From Apodospora peruviana (lineage: Eukaryota; Ascomycota; Sordariomycetes; Sordariales; Lasiosphaeriaceae): a DNA stretch of 64,000 nt. The notes below the pieces were generated by a model. That model was given only the letters and a program-made list of their open reading frames with translations, did no database searches and was not told the origin of the DNA. The translations under genes and the position numbers were made by a program. Numbering within the stretch: the stretch's first letter is position 1; the number at the start of each line of letters is the position of its first letter. Below are positions 1 through 11,597 of this stretch, piece by piece. The stretch is taken from contig JAUEDM010000001.1 in NCBI GenBank assembly GCA_033439685.1, forward strand, positions 2,666,001 through 2,730,000, in the 5' to 3' direction.

Positions 1-579
1 GTCAGGTGTATAATCAAACCCAAGCGGACAGCCTTAACGTTACTTTTCCTGGTGTCGTGTTCTGCGCTCTTGTTCACGTCCCCGTCAGAGCTCGAGTGAA
101 GCAGCCGGGAAACTCGCTTCTCATCCACACCCCTGCTGCATGGCCTACTCGGCTGCCCGGTCATGCAGTGGTGTCTTTCTCTCTTCCGACCTCCCACGCA
201 GCAACTATCTTCTCAATACTAGCCCTAGAGGCCGTTTAAGTACCATTTTCGAGAGACTCCACCTGTGTTTGGTAGCCATCTCACCGTCCTGTATGGCCCT
301 GCTAGTTGTCTCCATCCAAGGCTATAAGACGCATGTCCTGGCGAAGCCAGCCAGTCAACCATCTTCTTGCTGCCCGATGTACATACATCACCCCGGAACA
401 CATCAGCATGAAGATGAGCTGGCGCACGCCTCTCCGTTGACTTGTTCAATATTTCTCTTCTTGTCTCGCTGCTCCGAGAGTCTGATGGCCATGTCCTTGC
501 TATCTCTGTTTCTCATTCTTTCAACTTCCTACCCGTTCTGCAACACCGAGCTCGTCCAAACCCACTCTTACCTCCCACA
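1..579. other. Intergenic: upstream of chitinase gene
   Basis: No gene is recognised here. Overlapping short open frames have no family resemblance and no fungal codon bias. The stretch is pyrimidine-rich just before the chitinase start, as expected for a fungal promoter and 5' leader. Confidence 0.5.
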
Positions 580-2081
580 ATGAGCCACTCGTCCTCGTCG
601 TCGCGAAGGTCGCGCCTCGCAAGTGCTTCCAACGTCATGTACACCAACGCTGTCTACTGGCCCAACCACAGAATCTACCAAGGAGACACGCCCGGCACCC
701 TCAACTACGGCTGTATCAATCGTGTCTACTATGCCTTCGCCAACGTGACGGCAGATGGAGGGGTCTTTGTGAGTGTCTCTGGATGCAGAACTCGGTCTCC
801 CCGTTTTTGACTAACTTGTGTTAGCTCAGCGATGAGTGGGCAGATGCCACGGCGCCTTGCGATGGGGTCCAGGGCGCATTGGGGTCACTGATGCATCTCA
901 AACAGAGATACCCCCATCTACAAGTCATCCTATCCATTGGCGGTACCAGCTCGACCGAGACATTCCCTATTGTGGCGTCCAACGCGATACTGCGTGACAA
1001 CTTCGCCCGCGCAGCTCGGGGTCTAGTGGAGGCTTCTGGGCTCGACGGCATAGATAGTGCGGCTCTCTCATCACCCTCGCCCCCCGCTCCTCCCCTTTCT
1101 CGCTGCCTATTGTCCAGTTCCAATAACCAATGGCTGGCACTGGCCCAATCACTCCTACCCCCACTACCCTGACATCCTCCAATCGTGGAGAGAGACGCCG
1201 GCTGACAGGACTAGTTGTTTGGGAATACCCTAGCTCTCCTCAGCAAGGAGCCGACTTCCTGGCCTTACTGGCCGCGATCCGCATCCATCTTCCCGAGGAC
1301 CGTTATTTGCTCACCGCCGCTCTGCCTGCGGTGAGGGTTGTGCTGCAGAATATCGACCTTCGACGAAGCGCCGAGTACCTTGACGCTGTGAACTTGATAG
1401 CCTACGACTTCTTCGGCTCGTGGACTCCCAAAAGTGGCCATCACGCCCAGCTTTACGCCATGAACAAAGAAGAGGCGTCAGGTGCTTCCGGTGTACAATA
1501 TCTCATGGCCTCGGGGGTGCCAAGCAAAAAGATCCTGCTAGGTATCCCCTTGTTTGGGCGCAGCTTCCTCCATGTGAATGGTCCGGGTCACAAGTTCCGG
1601 GGCGCCGGCGGAGACGACGGGTCTTTCGAATACAGCGAGCTACCCAGGAGAGGGACTAAAGAACAGGTCGACAAGCGCACTGTCGCTGCGCAGTGCGTCG
1701 GTGGAGACGGAGGATTTGTCACGTACGACAACCCAGAGACAGTCAAGATCAAGGCTGCCTTCTGCAAGCAGAAAGCCCTTGGGGTGCGTCAACTCCTTCC
1801 TGCCAACACCCCCATTCGCCACGATTCCCACCGACGATGCATCCATTTCGTTTCCCCTCCCACCTTTCAGTAACATCTGAGTCTACCCTCCGTCTGCCAT
1901 CTTCAGAAAACCACAACATCTTGCAAGCCGTATCCCAGGTTATACATCCTCGCATACAGAAAGAACGTTCTAACGCTAATTGGATACACAGGGTCTCTTC
2001 TATTGGAGCGCACCATCGGATGCCAAAGATAGCAAGAGGAGCTTGATAACAGCCGGGTTTCGGGCGCTGCATAGCTCATGA
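580..2081 (+). CDS. GH18 family chitinase-like protein, altered catalytic motif
   Basis: Four exons (580-768, 825-1056, 1215-1783, 1992-2081) give 359 residues of glycoside hydrolase family 18. Seen: NAVYWPNHRIYQGD at the first barrel strand, LSIGG at about residues 99-103, the catalytic segment DGIDIVWE at 137-144, AYDFFGSWTPKSGHHAQLY, and the C-terminal GLFYWSAPSDAKDSKRS block. The consensus is DxxDxDxE. Here the two outer Asp and the acid Glu144 are present but the middle Asp is Val142 (GTT, one base from GAT). The second intron is placed at the CTAG acceptor at 1214, which keeps the usual spacing. An acceptor at 1208 would add two residues and still lack the Asp. No signal peptide follows the Ser-rich start, so the protein looks intracellular, as in the group A fungal chitinases that lack a signal peptide. 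Known: this Asp helps position the substrate N-acetyl group. Inferred: activity is reduced, or the protein binds chitin oligomers without cutting them. Confidence 0.85.
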
Positions 2082-4210
2082 TAGGTGACAGCAGACGCAT
2101 CGGACAACGACATCTCAGCAGGCTGTGCCAGTGCCGGGCACTGTTCACCGCACAATAGTTTGTCTCCTTACAGGGACAAGCATGGCCAGATGCCATAAGC
2201 TGTTGCAAATGTGTTTTTCATCGGATCACAGACTTGAAGTTCTGGGAATGGCGCAGTTCTAAGGGTTGTTGCTTGGTACCCACCCGTCAACTTTTGGCGG
2301 CCTTTGGACATGTCAGTAAAGCGCGGATGGGTTTTCTTGTTGGCTTAACTGATGCCACGGGTACGCTGCGCAAGTCTCGTCAATTTATCTGGCGGCTCTG
2401 CCCGACTTTGCTATCTACATAACTTGTTTCTCTAGGATGGGTCACGGTGTTCTTTTGGGGAGTTCTCTCTTGATTTTCCAGTCTCTTTCTCACTTTGTCT
2501 TATCTTTATTTGGCGGATCAAAGGGACTAAGAGGGGGTTTGCAAAAACAGACTCAAAGGAAGGCGTTTAATGACGAACATTGACAGGAAAGGTTACAAAA
2601 AAGGGGAATCTTGGATGGATGGGGCTCATGTCATGGTGGTAGCAACCGGGAATATTGTATAAACTATGAATAGAAGGTGGCTTCCCTAGGTGTTGGTATA
2701 TGGCAAATAGATATTGACCTGCTGCCTCTTGGCTCTGGCAGATTCATGCATACTCTCGTCAGACTAATAGAATATACATCATACACACATAACCCCCAGG
2801 CATTTATCACTATTTTAAAAGCGTCGACGTTGGTACGGCGACATCGACCTCAATCGAGTACGCTTGATTCCATATATGCACTCGGATGGAATCCTACTCT
2901 CTCTCCCCTTAGCCTGACTTAGATTCCATCACGATCAGTGACGTGTTGCCGCAGAGGACCAGTTCAAAATATTGAGAGTGAGGCTGCAACAGCGACACAC
3001 AGAGGGAAGCCCAAGTCGTCTACCCGAAATGATACAACCATCATCATCATATGCATGGGGTAGAAAACCCATGGACTACACGGGGGGCAGGGCAGGGCAT
3101 GGAAGGTGGACGGACGATGGCTCACTTTTCACTGCTGCCCAAGGTGGTGGATGCCCGGTCAGACCGGTGTGTGCGTGGTTGCGGTTCTACTTGCCAGTGT
3201 ATGTGTGTGTGCAATTGAGTTGGGGATGACGACATGGTCTGAGGATATGCCACGTCGGAAAACGGTCTTTTGTCTTCCTGCACTGCGAGTGTGCTGCCGC
3301 TGCTGGAAATAAAGGGGGTAGAGGCAAGGAATTGGCCAAAGTCAGACGTTGGACAGAGATTGGCCCGATTTGGGGGCGAGGCCAGCAGCCACGATCGATC
3401 CTGCGGGGCGAGCAAGAGAAGAAAAAATAGAAAGGAAGAAAATAATTCGAGAAGGCCCCATATTTGGTTGGTTGCTAAGGACATGTGAGGCGTGCGTGGG
3501 GCATCTGTCAAAGTGCGTATGTACCTGAGACGGCTGGGTGCCTGACGAGCCATGCACGGGGGATCATCTCCTGCCCTGCCCTGGCTTGTTGTCGTCGAAG
3601 AAGGGGATGGGATGGGATGACGGAACAACACGACGTGGGACTGGACCACGCACACGAGGTACACCGTACGGCAGCTACCTACCTTAAGTACCTCAGGTAC
3701 TGATGTAAGGGTATCCAACCGGCGAGTGGGTGTGGTTAGTAAAGTGTGTATATTCCAGCTGAATGGAAAGTTCCTTTTGTCTCTCCGTTTTATGTCAACC
3801 AGGGATTTCTCCATGCAAGTGCATCTTGACAGTTTGACACCGTGACATGAAAGTCCGAGTCGTGGATTGGGTTGTTATCGCTTATCGGTTTATCAGGCAG
3901 CATCACTTAGCTTATATAATACGGATGTACACCTGTCGTCGAAAAAGTCGCAGGTGCTTACCTAGGTAGTCACCAGTTCACAACTTCCACCGAGCACGTG
4001 CATGTCTCACAGTAGGTAGGGGAGTTACAGTGTTACACCATCATTTGCCAAGACCATTACGGCCAAAGCCCCCGGGAATGCGCCACAGGCTAGGTAGGAC
4101 CCAGCACAGCAGCTGCGTGGAAACAACCTCAATGGACACTGGCTGCGTCCTCTCGTCCAGAATATCGTCGTCCGCGCACGCCACTCCCAACCAAAAGCCC
4201 GAATGACACG
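2082..4210. other. Intergenic between chitinase and vps53
   Basis: No supported gene. The stretch holds AT-rich DNA after the chitinase stop, an unassigned 230-codon frame on the minus strand (3122-3814), a perfect TACCTAGGTA palindrome at 3959-3968, and several GGTACCT/AGGTAC-like words. A CACGTG-type E-box lies near 3995, in the vps53 upstream region. Confidence 0.5.
3959..3968. repeat. TACCTAGGTA palindrome
   Basis: Exact 10-bp palindrome about 240 bp before the vps53 start, one of three exact copies in the window. Confidence 0.8.
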
Positions 4211-6990
4211 ATGAATATCATCCAGGCTGAACCAATGTCTCTTGATTCAGGTAAGAGGTTCTCCGAACTCAAGTTCTCCCGAATTTCTTCAGCTGCCCTG
4301 CGTTCTCGTCGTTCTCGTTGCTGACACGTGGTTTGCTATCGCCCAACCCCTACAGTCGAGTACGACCCAATCGCGCACCTCAATGCCATCTTTTCGCACT
4401 CGTCCACCGTATCGTCAGTTGACCGAGTGTCTTCTACCCTACAGTGCAGCAAGAATGGGCTCAGCCGGTCCATCTCGTCCCTCGAGACGGCCCAGGCATA
4501 CGGACCCGACTCGTCCCTCGAGCGCATGCAGTCGGCCCAGACCGAGCTAGCGGAACTGTTCCAGCGCATAGAGAGCGTGCGCAGCCGTGCTCTGCAGACC
4601 GAACGCGACATCACCACGATGACGGCCGACATCAAGCGTCTCGACGGGACCAAGCGGAACTTGACCCTTAGCATGACGGCGCTCAAGCGCCTGCAGATGT
4701 TGACGACGGCCTACGAACAACTCCGCGGCCTGGCGCGGACCCGTCAGTACCGGGAGTGCGCGGGCTTGCTGCAGGCGGTACTGCAGCTGATGCGCCACTT
4801 CAATAGCTACCGAAGCATCGAGCAGATTGCCGTTCTCAGCCGTAATGTTAGCGAGATACAGCGCGAGTTGCTCGAGCAGGTGTGCGAGGACTTTGAGCTG
4901 GCCTTCGCCAAGGGTGAGGTGGCCGCTCGTCGCCCGGTGCTAGTTGAAGCATGTTTGGTCATGGATGCACTGGGCGAGACAGCCAAATCGCGCCTGGTAA
5001 CGTGGTACGTCAATACCGAGCTGCGCGAATACCGCCAGGTGTTTCGGGGCAATGATGAGGCGGGCAGTCTAGACAACATTGGTCGACGTTATGCTTGGTT
5101 CAAGCGAATGCTCAAGACGCACGAGGATGAGCATGCCGCTATTTTCCCTCCCCATTGGCGTGTCAATGAGATGCTAGCCATGGCTTTTTGCGATGGCACC
5201 AGGGACGATTTTAAGGGCATACTGGAAAGGAGTATGCGCCGTGCAGATGGGAACAAGGTCGACGTAAATCTGCTGCTTAGCTGCCTGCAGGAGACCCTGG
5301 ACTTTGAGCAGAGCCTGGAGCGGCGGTTTTCCTCCGAGCCTAGGGCAAGCATTGATACGCTCAGCTCTGCCGACGACCGGCTGCAGAATTTTAACGGTTC
5401 AATATCCGTCGCTTTCGAGCCGTACTTAAGTCTGTGGGTCGAATCGCAGGATCGGGCGCTTGCAGCCATGATTCCCAGATACAGGTCCCAACCGCTCATA
5501 TCGGACGATGACGAGTTTTCTCCCCAGGCCGTCGTCCCTTCAGCCATTGAGCTCTTTCACTTCTACAAGCTTACCCTTTCGCAATGCGCCAAGCTGTCCA
5601 CCGGTGAACGGCTGCTTGACTTGACGAAAACACTGGCCAAGTACCTGGACGAATATGCCCAGCAAGTCCTGCTCACCATTCTCCAGAAGGGAGCCCCACA
5701 AGGACCTCCCATCCAAGACATTATTCTGGTACTAAATACGGCCGATTTCTGGCACACAAACACGAATCAGCTCGAAGAGAACATTAAAAAGCGGATTGAC
5801 AACGACATGGTGTCGAAAGTAGACCTCTCATCACAGGCTGATGCTTTCATGGGAGTTGCGAGCGCCGCTGTTCTTGCCATGGTTCAAAAGGTCGAAGTCG
5901 ACTGCGAGGGTGCCTGGCGCGAGATGAAGAACACAAATTGGAGTAGGATGGAGAGCGTTAGCGATCACAGTTCATATGTCGGTGAGCTGCTGAAGCACGT
6001 GAATGGGAAAGCCGCGGAGATACTTCCGCTCGTAGTAAAGCCACAGTATGCGCGGGCATTTTGTGACAACCTTGTGGAACACATGGCGACTGGGTATATC
6101 CAAAATATCGTGCAATGCCGACCTGTGTGCGAGGTCGGTGCCGAGCAGGTACGGCCCGATTCCACTCCGTTCCGATCATCTACGTATATGCTGACCATAA
6201 ATTACACAAACAGATGCTCTTGGATAAATATGTCCTGACTAAATCCTTCGAAACCCTCTTCTCATATCATAACCAAACAGCTCACCCACCAGGGGCTACA
6301 CCTGCCACCCCTACACCGCCACCAGCCGCACCCGCGGGGTTCGTCAGGCGCGTCAACCAAAGCATGACACGAATCGATCCGCTCCTCAAGACTCTTCAAG
6401 TCCGACCCTCGCCGCCGGAGGGTCTGGTGCAAGCGTACTTGATTCACATCGGCGACCGGTCAGACACCAATTTCAAGAAGATTCTTGAGCTCAAGGGAAT
6501 ACGAAAGCAGGACCAGGCTCATCTTATGGAGCTGTTTGCCATCCATCGCGACGGATACAGTGGGGTATCTGGCAACGGAAAACAGCTGGTGCAGAACTCA
6601 CCGCTGTTGACGCCGCTTATGGCGGGTTCTTTGTCTGTGCTCGGAAACTCAACTCTAGGTGGAGGGGGTACCGGGGCGGCGAATCCTGCGGGAGGAGTGG
6701 GCGCGGGACTGCAGAAGGGAGGTTTTGATGCCGCCTCGCTGGGGGAGAAGCTGTTGAATGCGGCGAGGGACGGGGTGCTGGAGAGGATGGGTACAGGTGG
6801 AGTTGGGGGAGGAGGTGCAGGCCCAAGTGGTGGTGGCAATGGTGGTGACGGCGGCGGCGGTGGTGGGGAAAAGGCGACAATTAATGAAAACCTGAAGAAT
6901 ATAGGCAAGTTTTTTAGGAGAGATATAGGCGGACTTGGGGCGAGGTTTGGAAAGAGGGATGTTACGCCTACTGGCGGTGGTATGGACTGA
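4211..6990 (+). CDS. vps53: Vps53, GARP tethering complex subunit
   Basis: The protein is a subunit of the Golgi-associated retrograde protein complex (Vps51-Vps52-Vps53-Vps54), which tethers endosome-derived vesicles at the trans-Golgi. Three exons (4211-4250, 4356-6148, 6214-6990) encode 869 residues. The first exon gives a short MNIIQAEPMSLDS leader that splices into VEYDPIAHLNAIFSHSSTV, the conserved start of the family. The N-terminal coiled-coil region follows (RDITTMTADIKRLDGTKRNL, then LKRLQMLTTAYEQLRG and RQYRECAGLLQAVLQLMRHF), typical of Vps53/CATCHR proteins. The length fits fungal Vps53. The last about 110 residues are very Gly-rich with runs of GGGG, an extension likely to be disordered. 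The next gene, npr2, is on the same strand about 0.5 kb downstream with no sign of co-transcription. Confidence 0.93.
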
Positions 6991-7153
6991 GTGAGCGGTG
7001 CAAGGGTTGTAATTGTCGACATGGAAGCGACAATTGGAACAGCATGGCATACTTCGGATAGTTAAGTAAGCAGATACCTAGCCGTTATGTAATGTCACAC
7101 TGTTCCTTCATACTTGGTTGTGGAGTGTGTTTCAGATTTCACCTTTTCTGAGA

Positions 7154-7180
7154 CAACTGGACTGAATGAGTGTCCAGTTG
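7154..7180. repeat. Perfect 9-bp inverted repeat upstream of npr2
   Basis: CAACTGGAC (7154-7162) and its exact reverse complement GTCCAGTTG (7172-7180) flank a 9-base spacer. It could be an operator-like site for a dimeric regulator or a hairpin in a leader. It lies about 330 bp before the npr2 start. Its function is inferred, not known. Confidence 0.6.
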
Positions 7181-7187
7181 AAAAAAT

Positions 7188-7202
7188 AAGGGTTAGGGTT
7201 TA
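7188..7202. promoter_or_regulatory. Telobox (TTAGGGTT) in npr2 upstream region
   Basis: TAAGGGTTAGGGTTTA contains two TTAGGG-type half repeats. Known: teloboxes bind Myb-type telomere-repeat factors such as Tbf1 in fungal promoters. It starts 8 bases after the inverted repeat. A short internal motif of this kind can also arise by chance. Confidence 0.4.
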
Positions 7203-7509
7203 CAGGCTGAGTTGGGTTCGTCGTGACCTGATTGGCTCAACCTTCACCTCACTCACCTCTTCATTTCAACCACTCACTCTTCAACCTTTGAGATATGAAC
7301 GCTTAAATAACCACAGTTCCGTAACGCAGCAACGCACTTGACACTTCGATGAGCATTATTATCAAGTCGAGGTTATCAGCCAGATGATAGACACTTCAGT
7401 GGTGTATCGTATTACCATCATGGGCTTAGACCAATTGAGCGACCGCTGCTGAGCTCAGGAGACCCATTGAAACGAGTTCCCTCACCTCCTAAGCTCCTTA
7501 CTCGCCGCA

Positions 7510-9185
7510 ATGATACAAGGCATCTTTTATGCGCGCTTCTTTCCTCAAGAAGGTTATATGCTCTTCGGTATTATCTCTTCTTTTCTGTTTACCACCAGCT
7601 AATCGTTTCCAAAATCAGGAACCAAGATCGTCGCCCAAAGCCCGCCAGGATGCATTGTCCCGGTCCCGGGCGTCAGCAAGCCCCCGTTGTTTGACTTCTC
7701 GGTGCTATCGGAGTACGTCATTCCGCGCCAGGCGTTCTGTAACCGCTACATCACCGTCAACGACCCGGAGGGCAAGTACTCCGTGCTGGGGTTTCCGGTG
7801 TCGATACGGAGCCAACGGTACGACCGCAACGAGTTTATCTTCAATTTTGGGATCGTGGTCGAGTGTGAGGCCGTTACCGTCGCCGACCAGATCCCCTACG
7901 AGCGCGTGGTGCGCCGGCTTGCGGTCACGTTTGCTGAGATGGAGAAGCAGAACTGCTACCTCAGCCAGGATCCCGCTCGCTATCACGTTGGCGGTAGTGG
8001 CGGCAAGAACGCTGAGTACAGTCAATATCACCAGAAGATGCAGCAGCAGGTGTTGTTGCAACAGCAGCAACTTGTGGCTGGCGGTGGTGGTGGTGGTGGT
8101 GGTGGGAATATCTACCGGAGGCCGATCGAGTCACTGCTCGAGATTGTCAAGGAGGATCTGAATAACTACGGCGAGTGCATGATCCCTGTTGGTAAGTCAT
8201 TTTAGACCTCTCATCTCACCCCTTCTTCCATCCTTGAGGGGCCAAGTTTACTAAAGCACCGCTCTCAAAAGACGACGCAAACACGATCAACATGAAACTC
8301 TTCCCGCACCACCCTACCCCCCCAGAAGTCAAAGGCTGGCACGTCCCCGTAGCCAAGATGAAGTTCTCCGAAGTCGTCGACCCAACCTGGGACCTGACTC
8401 TGCAGCGCGTCATCGCCCACATCGACGGCGTCTCCGATGTTCGCCGCATCGCCTTCGCTGCCGACGTCTCCCTCGAGCTTACCCAGCTTGCCCTCCGCCA
8501 CCTGCTCTATTATGACACTATCCTCCTGCTCGACATGTTCTTCTTCGGCGCGTGCTACGCGCCGCGCCCAGCCGTGGCTGATTTTGTCACCAACCTCGGC
8601 GGCATAGTCGACGAGTGCGCGAATTACGTCTGCATAGTCGGCAGCACCACCCATCACAGCCCGTCGTCGCCTACATCCCATCATCTCTCTAGTAGTAGCG
8701 ACAAGTTGCCATCCACTATAGGCAGCGAAAGCTTAGGAGACGTCCTCACGAGCCCTGGTGGGAGCAGTCTCAGCAATGGCGGCAGCGGCGGCGGTAGCCA
8801 CCGGATATCCAACTACATGCTCATCAAGCTAATGACCACCTTTTGCGTCGGCAAGACCGTTGCCGAGTGGCTCAAGGGCCACGTGGACGCCGGTTTTGAT
8901 GTTATGCGCTTCGTCGACGTGCGCCGCCTCGTGCAGTTCGGTCTGATCAAGGGCCTGCTCTACCGCGTGCACAAGTACATCGTCTCCAAGCAGTATCTCG
9001 CCGCGCTGGCGACGGGCCAGGCGCGACCATTGGGGGCAGGCGGCGACTCGCTACAAAGGTACACCGACGGGCGTCACACCTTTGATCAGATCATGACAGA
9101 GCAGAATTTGACCGACGGTGAAATCATGGACAGGCTGAAGAGCTTCCCTGCTCCGGCGGGGGACTTGACGGTTCTTTATAAGTGA
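7510..9185 (+). CDS. npr2: Npr2 (NPRL2), SEACIT/GATOR1 subunit
   Basis: The protein is a subunit of the Iml1-Npr2-Npr3 complex at the vacuole, the GTPase-activating complex that turns down TORC1 when amino acids or nitrogen are scarce. Three exons (7510-7552, 7619-8191, 8272-9185) encode 509 residues. Exon 1 gives MIQGIFYARFFPQEG, matching the NPRL2 opening, then TKIVAQSPPGCIVP and the longin-like core with FPVSIRSQRYDRNEFIFNFG. The second intron interrupts MIPV|DDANTINMKLFPHHP at the family's conserved position, followed by VKGWHVPVAK and DLTLQRVIAHIDGVSDVRRI, the start of the C-terminal winged-helix part. Two low-complexity inserts are present: a Gln-rich stretch plus Gly8 before the second intron, and a Ser/Gly-rich loop around 8660-8800. 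These are likely fungal-specific and disordered. The gene is convergent with cyt-18. Confidence 0.93.
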
Positions 9186-9496
9186 AGATGCAAGTGTGAA
9201 CAAGATGGTGATGATGTGTTTATGCCCGAGAAATACTGGTTTGATATTTCTATTAAATACATGGTATCCGTACAGCTATTGTATGTACATTATATGGTTT
9301 GTTTGTACTATCTATGCACAAACACGGGTAGAGGGTGGTCTACGCTATATAGACACAATGAACCAACCGCCTATGTTCGGCCATGTCCTCCACATACATC
9401 ATACACCAAAGATACAAGACTTAACACCTTGATGTGTTTGCTATAACACGATGTTGCTTCACCATATCGAACCGAGCCGAAACACCATCACGCCGT
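9186..9496. other. Intergenic between convergent npr2 and cyt-18
   Basis: A 311-bp spacer holding the two 3' ends. It contains AT-rich sequence with ATTAAATA- and TATATGG-like words compatible with polyadenylation signals, and no gene. Confidence 0.5.
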
Positions 9497-11597
9497 TTAC
9501 CTTTGGGACCCTTGGGGCCAATTTTCTTCTTTCGGTTCTCCGCCCATCTTGTCCAGTTCTTGCTGGATCTCCGCCTCCAATTCCGCCAACTGGCGCCCCT
9601 TCTCCTCGGGGAACACCATGTCAGAGCCAGACTGGGACTCTTCCCCACTCTTCTTCGTCAAGGAATCCATTTGCGCTTCAGCCGTCAACCCCGCCTTGAG
9701 AGCTTTGAGTTTTTCTCTGAGGTGGCGGACCTTGCCCGAATAGGGTTTACCCGGGTAAGTCAGGCCGAGGTTGTCGTATTCTTCATCGCTGACCACTTCA
9801 ATAACCCTGATATTGTGTTTGCCCCTGCGGAGAATGAGGATCTTGCCGTCAATAAGATAGCGGGCCGTCTCACCGGGGTACCACAGCTTGACGGGCGTGA
9901 AGTCGACCTGCATCGAATTCATGGCACGCTTCTGGTTGCCCGGTGCTCCCCCGATGTAGACAGCTTCCTGTTTGGCGAGTCGGTGACCCTCCGTGATACT
10001 CGGGGCCAGACCCGCACCAAACAGGATTTTCGCGATGGATTTGCCCATGATCAGCGATTCAGGAAGCTTCATGTCTATCCGCGGTGCATTGTTCATGGTC
10101 GTGGGGTGGCCTTCGACCGCCTCGTAATCCTTGAGCCCGTCATCGCCAGTGCCCGAGCGTACGACCGAGGGGTCCTGGAGTCTGGTAACTGGGATACTAA
10201 ATGGGCCGCTTCGGTGCATCATCTGATGTTCTTGCTGTGTTGCCCGGGCCTGACTCTCTCCGTGAATAAGCGCAACTGCTTCAAAGGCCAAAAGATGTTG
10301 GGCATAACGCGCCGGCGGGTGTATAGCGTGCTGCTCCATCGTGTGCTTGATTACGGTCATGGGCAGAAAGGTGAATAGCTTCAGAAACTTCTCCACCTCC
10401 TCATCAGACCGACGGACAAAGTAGCCGTATAGATTATAGATGCTCGTGTCGTACGGATCGAGCCATACGGCATTGCCCGCGCTCTTTCCGAACTTGGTGC
10501 CGGAGGAGTCTGTCAACAGAGGGACGGTAAATCCGTAGGGATCATCGAATTCGTCCTTGCGGGGTAGCTTAGCATCGGGATCGGGTTCGGAATCCCGGGC
10601 GGCCTTGACCACATCAATACCAGCTACTATGTTTCCGAACTGATCGGAACCGCCGATTTGCATTTGAACACTATTCTGTTCGAGCAGCTGGAACCAGTCC
10701 CAACCTTGCATAAGGGGGTAGGAGAATTCGGCAAACGACATGCCATCTCCCTTGGCCATTTTATTCTTGACACTGCCGCCACCAAGAGGTTAGCTTTTAG
10801 ACTGGAGGGAAGCCGCGGCTGCAGCAGAGCTGGTCTGAGGGTCAACTTACGTGTCGCGGGACAGCATCTCGCCAACCCGCATCGACGTGCCAACTCTCCT
10901 AAGTATGTCTAGGAATGGCTCTTTGTTCCACCACGCATTATTGTTCACAATGGCCCGTTTCCAAGCCCAGGTTTTCTGGTACCCATGCCTCCGAGCCTGA
11001 GAATCGACATTCAACCACAGTTTTTTCAACTGATAGTGCATCTTAGTCATGTACATCGTCTGTTCCACTCGGGCGACTTGCTCACGACTCTTCAGTCTTC
11101 CAGTGGGGTCTCCAATCTTGGCGGTCGATCCGCCGAGGAGACTGTAAGCTTTATAGCCATGCATATACATCCAAAAAAGAGGCATTAGCGGGACAAGGTG
11201 TCCAACGTGCAAAGAGCCGGCCGTGGGATCGATTCCGACGTATGCGCCTATTCGTCTCGTTCGCATGAGTTCGCGGATTGTATCTCTCGACCTGTCACAA
11301 GCCGACATTAGAAACGCAAACGCGGGCAGTAGGGAATCAAGCCACTACTTACCCGGCAACATCCTTGATGAAGCCTCGCTCCTCCAGCAGGTCCCAAGTG
11401 TTCTGCACTTTGCCAGCCTTGATCTGGGCCGCTCGGTCGTCCCATTCTACCTGTGCATCCGCGACTTTCTGTAGGTATTTCGTGCCAATATGTCTTTTCT
11501 GAAGCCCAAGACTATTGCGGTCAAGGAGAGTCCAACATCTTCGGCAGACTGAACCTCTGCTGAAGAGCAGGAGGCCCGGTAAAGGTCTCGTCACCAT
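9497..11597 (-). CDS. cyt-18: Mitochondrial tyrosyl-tRNA synthetase (CYT-18 type)
   Basis: This enzyme charges mitochondrial tRNA-Tyr. In Pezizomycotina the homologue CYT-18 also folds mitochondrial group I introns for splicing. Three exons in coding order (11597-11353, 11291-10851, 10772-9497) encode 653 residues, close to Neurospora CYT-18. The start is the ATG in CACCATGG. An Arg-rich N-terminus (MVTRPLPGLLLFSRGSVCRR) looks like a mitochondrial presequence. Class I signature HVGH is at residues 110-113 in GIDPTAGSLHVGH, and KFGKS (the KMSKS loop) at 322-326. MQIGGSDQFGN is the tyrosine/tRNA-site block. The helix-forming segment before the catalytic core and long insertions are features linked to intron splicing in this family. 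The C-terminus carries an S4-like RNA-binding stretch and an acidic/Gln-rich tail. The gene is divergent from sdh4. Confidence 0.95.

Larger units (their letters stand above)
6991..7509. other. Intergenic between vps53 and npr2
   Basis: This holds the vps53 3' end and the npr2 promoter. The notable features are a 9-bp inverted repeat and an adjacent telobox, listed separately. I see no gene. Confidence 0.6.

Noticed and set aside
9434..10378. 314-codon plus-strand frame
   Set aside because: It lies wholly opposite the cyt-18 third exon, starts in its 3' spacer and has no family resemblance; it is a mirror of the real gene.
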